64,000 bases of DNA from Streptacidiphilus sp. ASG 303. Its GTDB lineage: Bacteria; Actinomycetota; Actinomycetes; Streptomycetales; Streptomycetaceae. A program made the translations under genes and the position numbers. Each line of letters opens with the position of its first letter. Position 1 is the first letter of the stretch. Below the pieces are notes generated by a model, which made no database searches, was not told where the DNA came from, and worked only from the letters and a program-made list of their open reading frames with translations. Positions 63,049 to 64,000 of this stretch are shown here, piece after piece. The DNA lies in the NCBI RefSeq assembly GCF_020991365.1, contig NZ_JAJLRA010000007.1, positions 186,001 to 250,000 of the forward strand. Reading direction: 5' to 3'.

Positions 63049-63054
63049 TAACAT
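63049..63054 (+). promoter_or_regulatory. -10 element of the thioesterase-fold gene
   Basis: TAACAT ends 7 bases before ATG 63062. This spacing decides between three in-frame ATGs (63044, 63053, 63062) in favour of the last, leaderless. Confidence 0.5.
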
Positions 63055-63061
63055 GGCGCGC

Positions 63062-63934
63062 ATGACCGTCACCGACACCGCAGCGCTCCCCCGGGACACC
63101 GAGTTCGACCGGGGCACCGCCGTCACCGGCCACCCCGACCTGCCCGGCGCCTACCGCGCCGACCTCGACGGCGGCTGGCGCATCGGCGGCGGCATCAACG
63201 GCGGCCTGCTGCTCGCCACCGCCGCCCGCGCCCTCTCCCGCGAGCTCGGCGGCGACTCCGGCCACGCCGACCCCTACTCCATCAGCGCCTACTACCTCTC
63301 CGCCTCGCGCCCCGGCCCCGCCACCCTGCGCACCGAGGTCGTCCGCCGCGGCCGCTCCGTCTCCACCGGCCAGGTCTCCCTGAGCCAGCAGGGCCCGGAC
63401 GGCACCGAGACCGAGCGGCTGCGCGCCCTCGCCACCTACGGCGACCTCGACGCGCTGCCCGGCGACGTCCGCACCTCCGCCGCCCCGCCCGTCATGCCGC
63501 CGCCGGAGCAGTGCATCGGCGCCGACCAGGCCCCGCCGGACTTCCTCGCCCAGGCCGACCTGCTGCACCGCCTCGACCTGCGCCTCGACCCGGCCTGCGT
63601 CGGCTGGGCCCTCGGCGCCCCCTCCGGCAACGGCCTCATCCGCGGCTGGCTGCGCCTCGCCGACGGCCGCGAGCCCGACCCGCTCATGCTGCTCCTCGCC
63701 GCCGACGCGCTGCCGCCGGTCACCTTCGACCTGGGCCTGTACGGCTGGACCCCGACCCTGGAGCTCACCGTCCACGTCCGCGCCAAGCCCGCCCCCGGCT
63801 GGCTGATGATCAGCCACGCCACCCGCAACCTCGCCGGCGGCTACCTGGAGGAGGACGCCGAGGTCTGGGACTCCGCCGGCCGCCTGGTGGCCCAGTCCCG
63901 CCAGCTCGCCGCCGCCCCGCGCCCGCAGCAGTAG
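63062..63934 (+). CDS. Thioesterase-family protein (double hot-dog, 4HBT_3)
   Basis: A 290-residue protein resembling acyl-CoA thioesterase II-like proteins. The first hot-dog (about 15-110) has WRIGGGINGGLLLATAARAL and DPYSISAYYLSASRPG with TEVVRRGRSVSTGQV; the second (about 170-280) has PSGNGLIRGWLRL, DALPPVTFDLGLYGWTPTLELTVHVRAKP and GYLEEDAEVWDSAGRLVAQSRQLA. It likely hydrolyses an acyl-CoA; substrate unknown. It is probably a single transcription unit; the window ends 66 bases after the stop. Confidence 0.88.
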   Translation: MTVTDTAALPRDTEFDRGTAVTGHPDLPGAYRADLDGGWRIGGGINGGLLLATAARALSRELGGDSGHADPYSISAYYLSASRPGPATLRTEVVRRGRSVSTGQVSLSQQGPDGTETERLRALATYGDLDALPGDVRTSAAPPVMPPPEQCIGADQAPPDFLAQADLLHRLDLRLDPACVGWALGAPSGNGLIRGWLRLADGREPDPLMLLLAADALPPVTFDLGLYGWTPTLELTVHVRAKPAPGWLMISHATRNLAGGYLEEDAEVWDSAGRLVAQSRQLAAAPRPQQ

Positions 63935-64000
63935 CACCCGGCCCGCCGCCGGCCGCCCGCCGCTGACCCCTGCCCGGGGCGCGGCGGGCCGCCCGGCCGC

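Overview
The window is a stretch of very high-GC actinobacterial chromosome, almost certainly Streptomyces or a close relative. The evidence is strong third-position GC bias, many GTG and one TTG start, dense 4-base stop/start overlaps, TANNNT -10 elements sitting 6 to 9 bases before start codons, and several families I know mainly from this genus: a Gbn-like GATC-binding protein, a streptophobe-type membrane protein, the 40-aa transporter-associated peptide, DUF3099/DUF3040 proteins and a twin-FHA ABC transporter. About 57 protein genes are supported. I found no rRNA, tRNA, CRISPR array, insertion sequence, phage or origin.

Region 1-9.5 kb is a tightly coupled surface-polysaccharide cluster on the + strand: priming sugar transferase (cut by the window edge), O-antigen ligase/polymerase-like protein, MurJ-family flippase, polysaccharide deacetylase, GT4 glycosyltransferase, Wzz-like membrane protein with a repetitive tail, and a CelD-type acyltransferase. 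A convergent membrane-anchored GH26-type glycosidase overlaps the end of the last gene. Together these look like a Wzx/Wzy-style assembly line working in a Gram-positive.

Region 9.8-25.2 kb is mostly core: M20 peptidase, S66 LD-carboxypeptidase, a truncated LigD-polymerase remnant, a zinc metallopeptidase, a PQQ-like secreted protein, an ABC-F ATPase preceded by a leaderless 7-codon ORF, gbn with a GATC-rich flank, crotonase, SDR, SURF1, a DnaQ-like exonuclease with a BRCT-like tail, a DUF485/solute:sodium symporter pair, and moaA.

Region 25.4-42 kb is mixed: a lower-GC NmrA-like/TetR divergent pair, small membrane proteins, kptA, the tldD-tldE protease pair, NAD kinase, a HicA-like/HTH gene pair, a large GAF-PP2C-HATPase signalling protein, two hydrolases, and a PH-like gene divergent from a winged-helix regulator across a strong palindrome.

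Region 42-54.9 kb carries fabG-inhA (fatty-acid elongation), a NUDIX hydrolase, glpF-glpK-glpD without an adjacent gylR, kynureninase, a FadR-type regulator divergent from an MFS exporter with a 19-bp palindromic operator over the exporter promoter, SixA phosphatase and serB. Region 55-64 kb has the streptophobe protein divergent from the FHA-ABC transporter, a secreted lytic transglycosylase, a GAF sensor kinase/LuxR regulator pair and a thioesterase-fold protein. Near-perfect GC-rich hairpins lie between most convergent gene pairs and probably act as bidirectional terminators.
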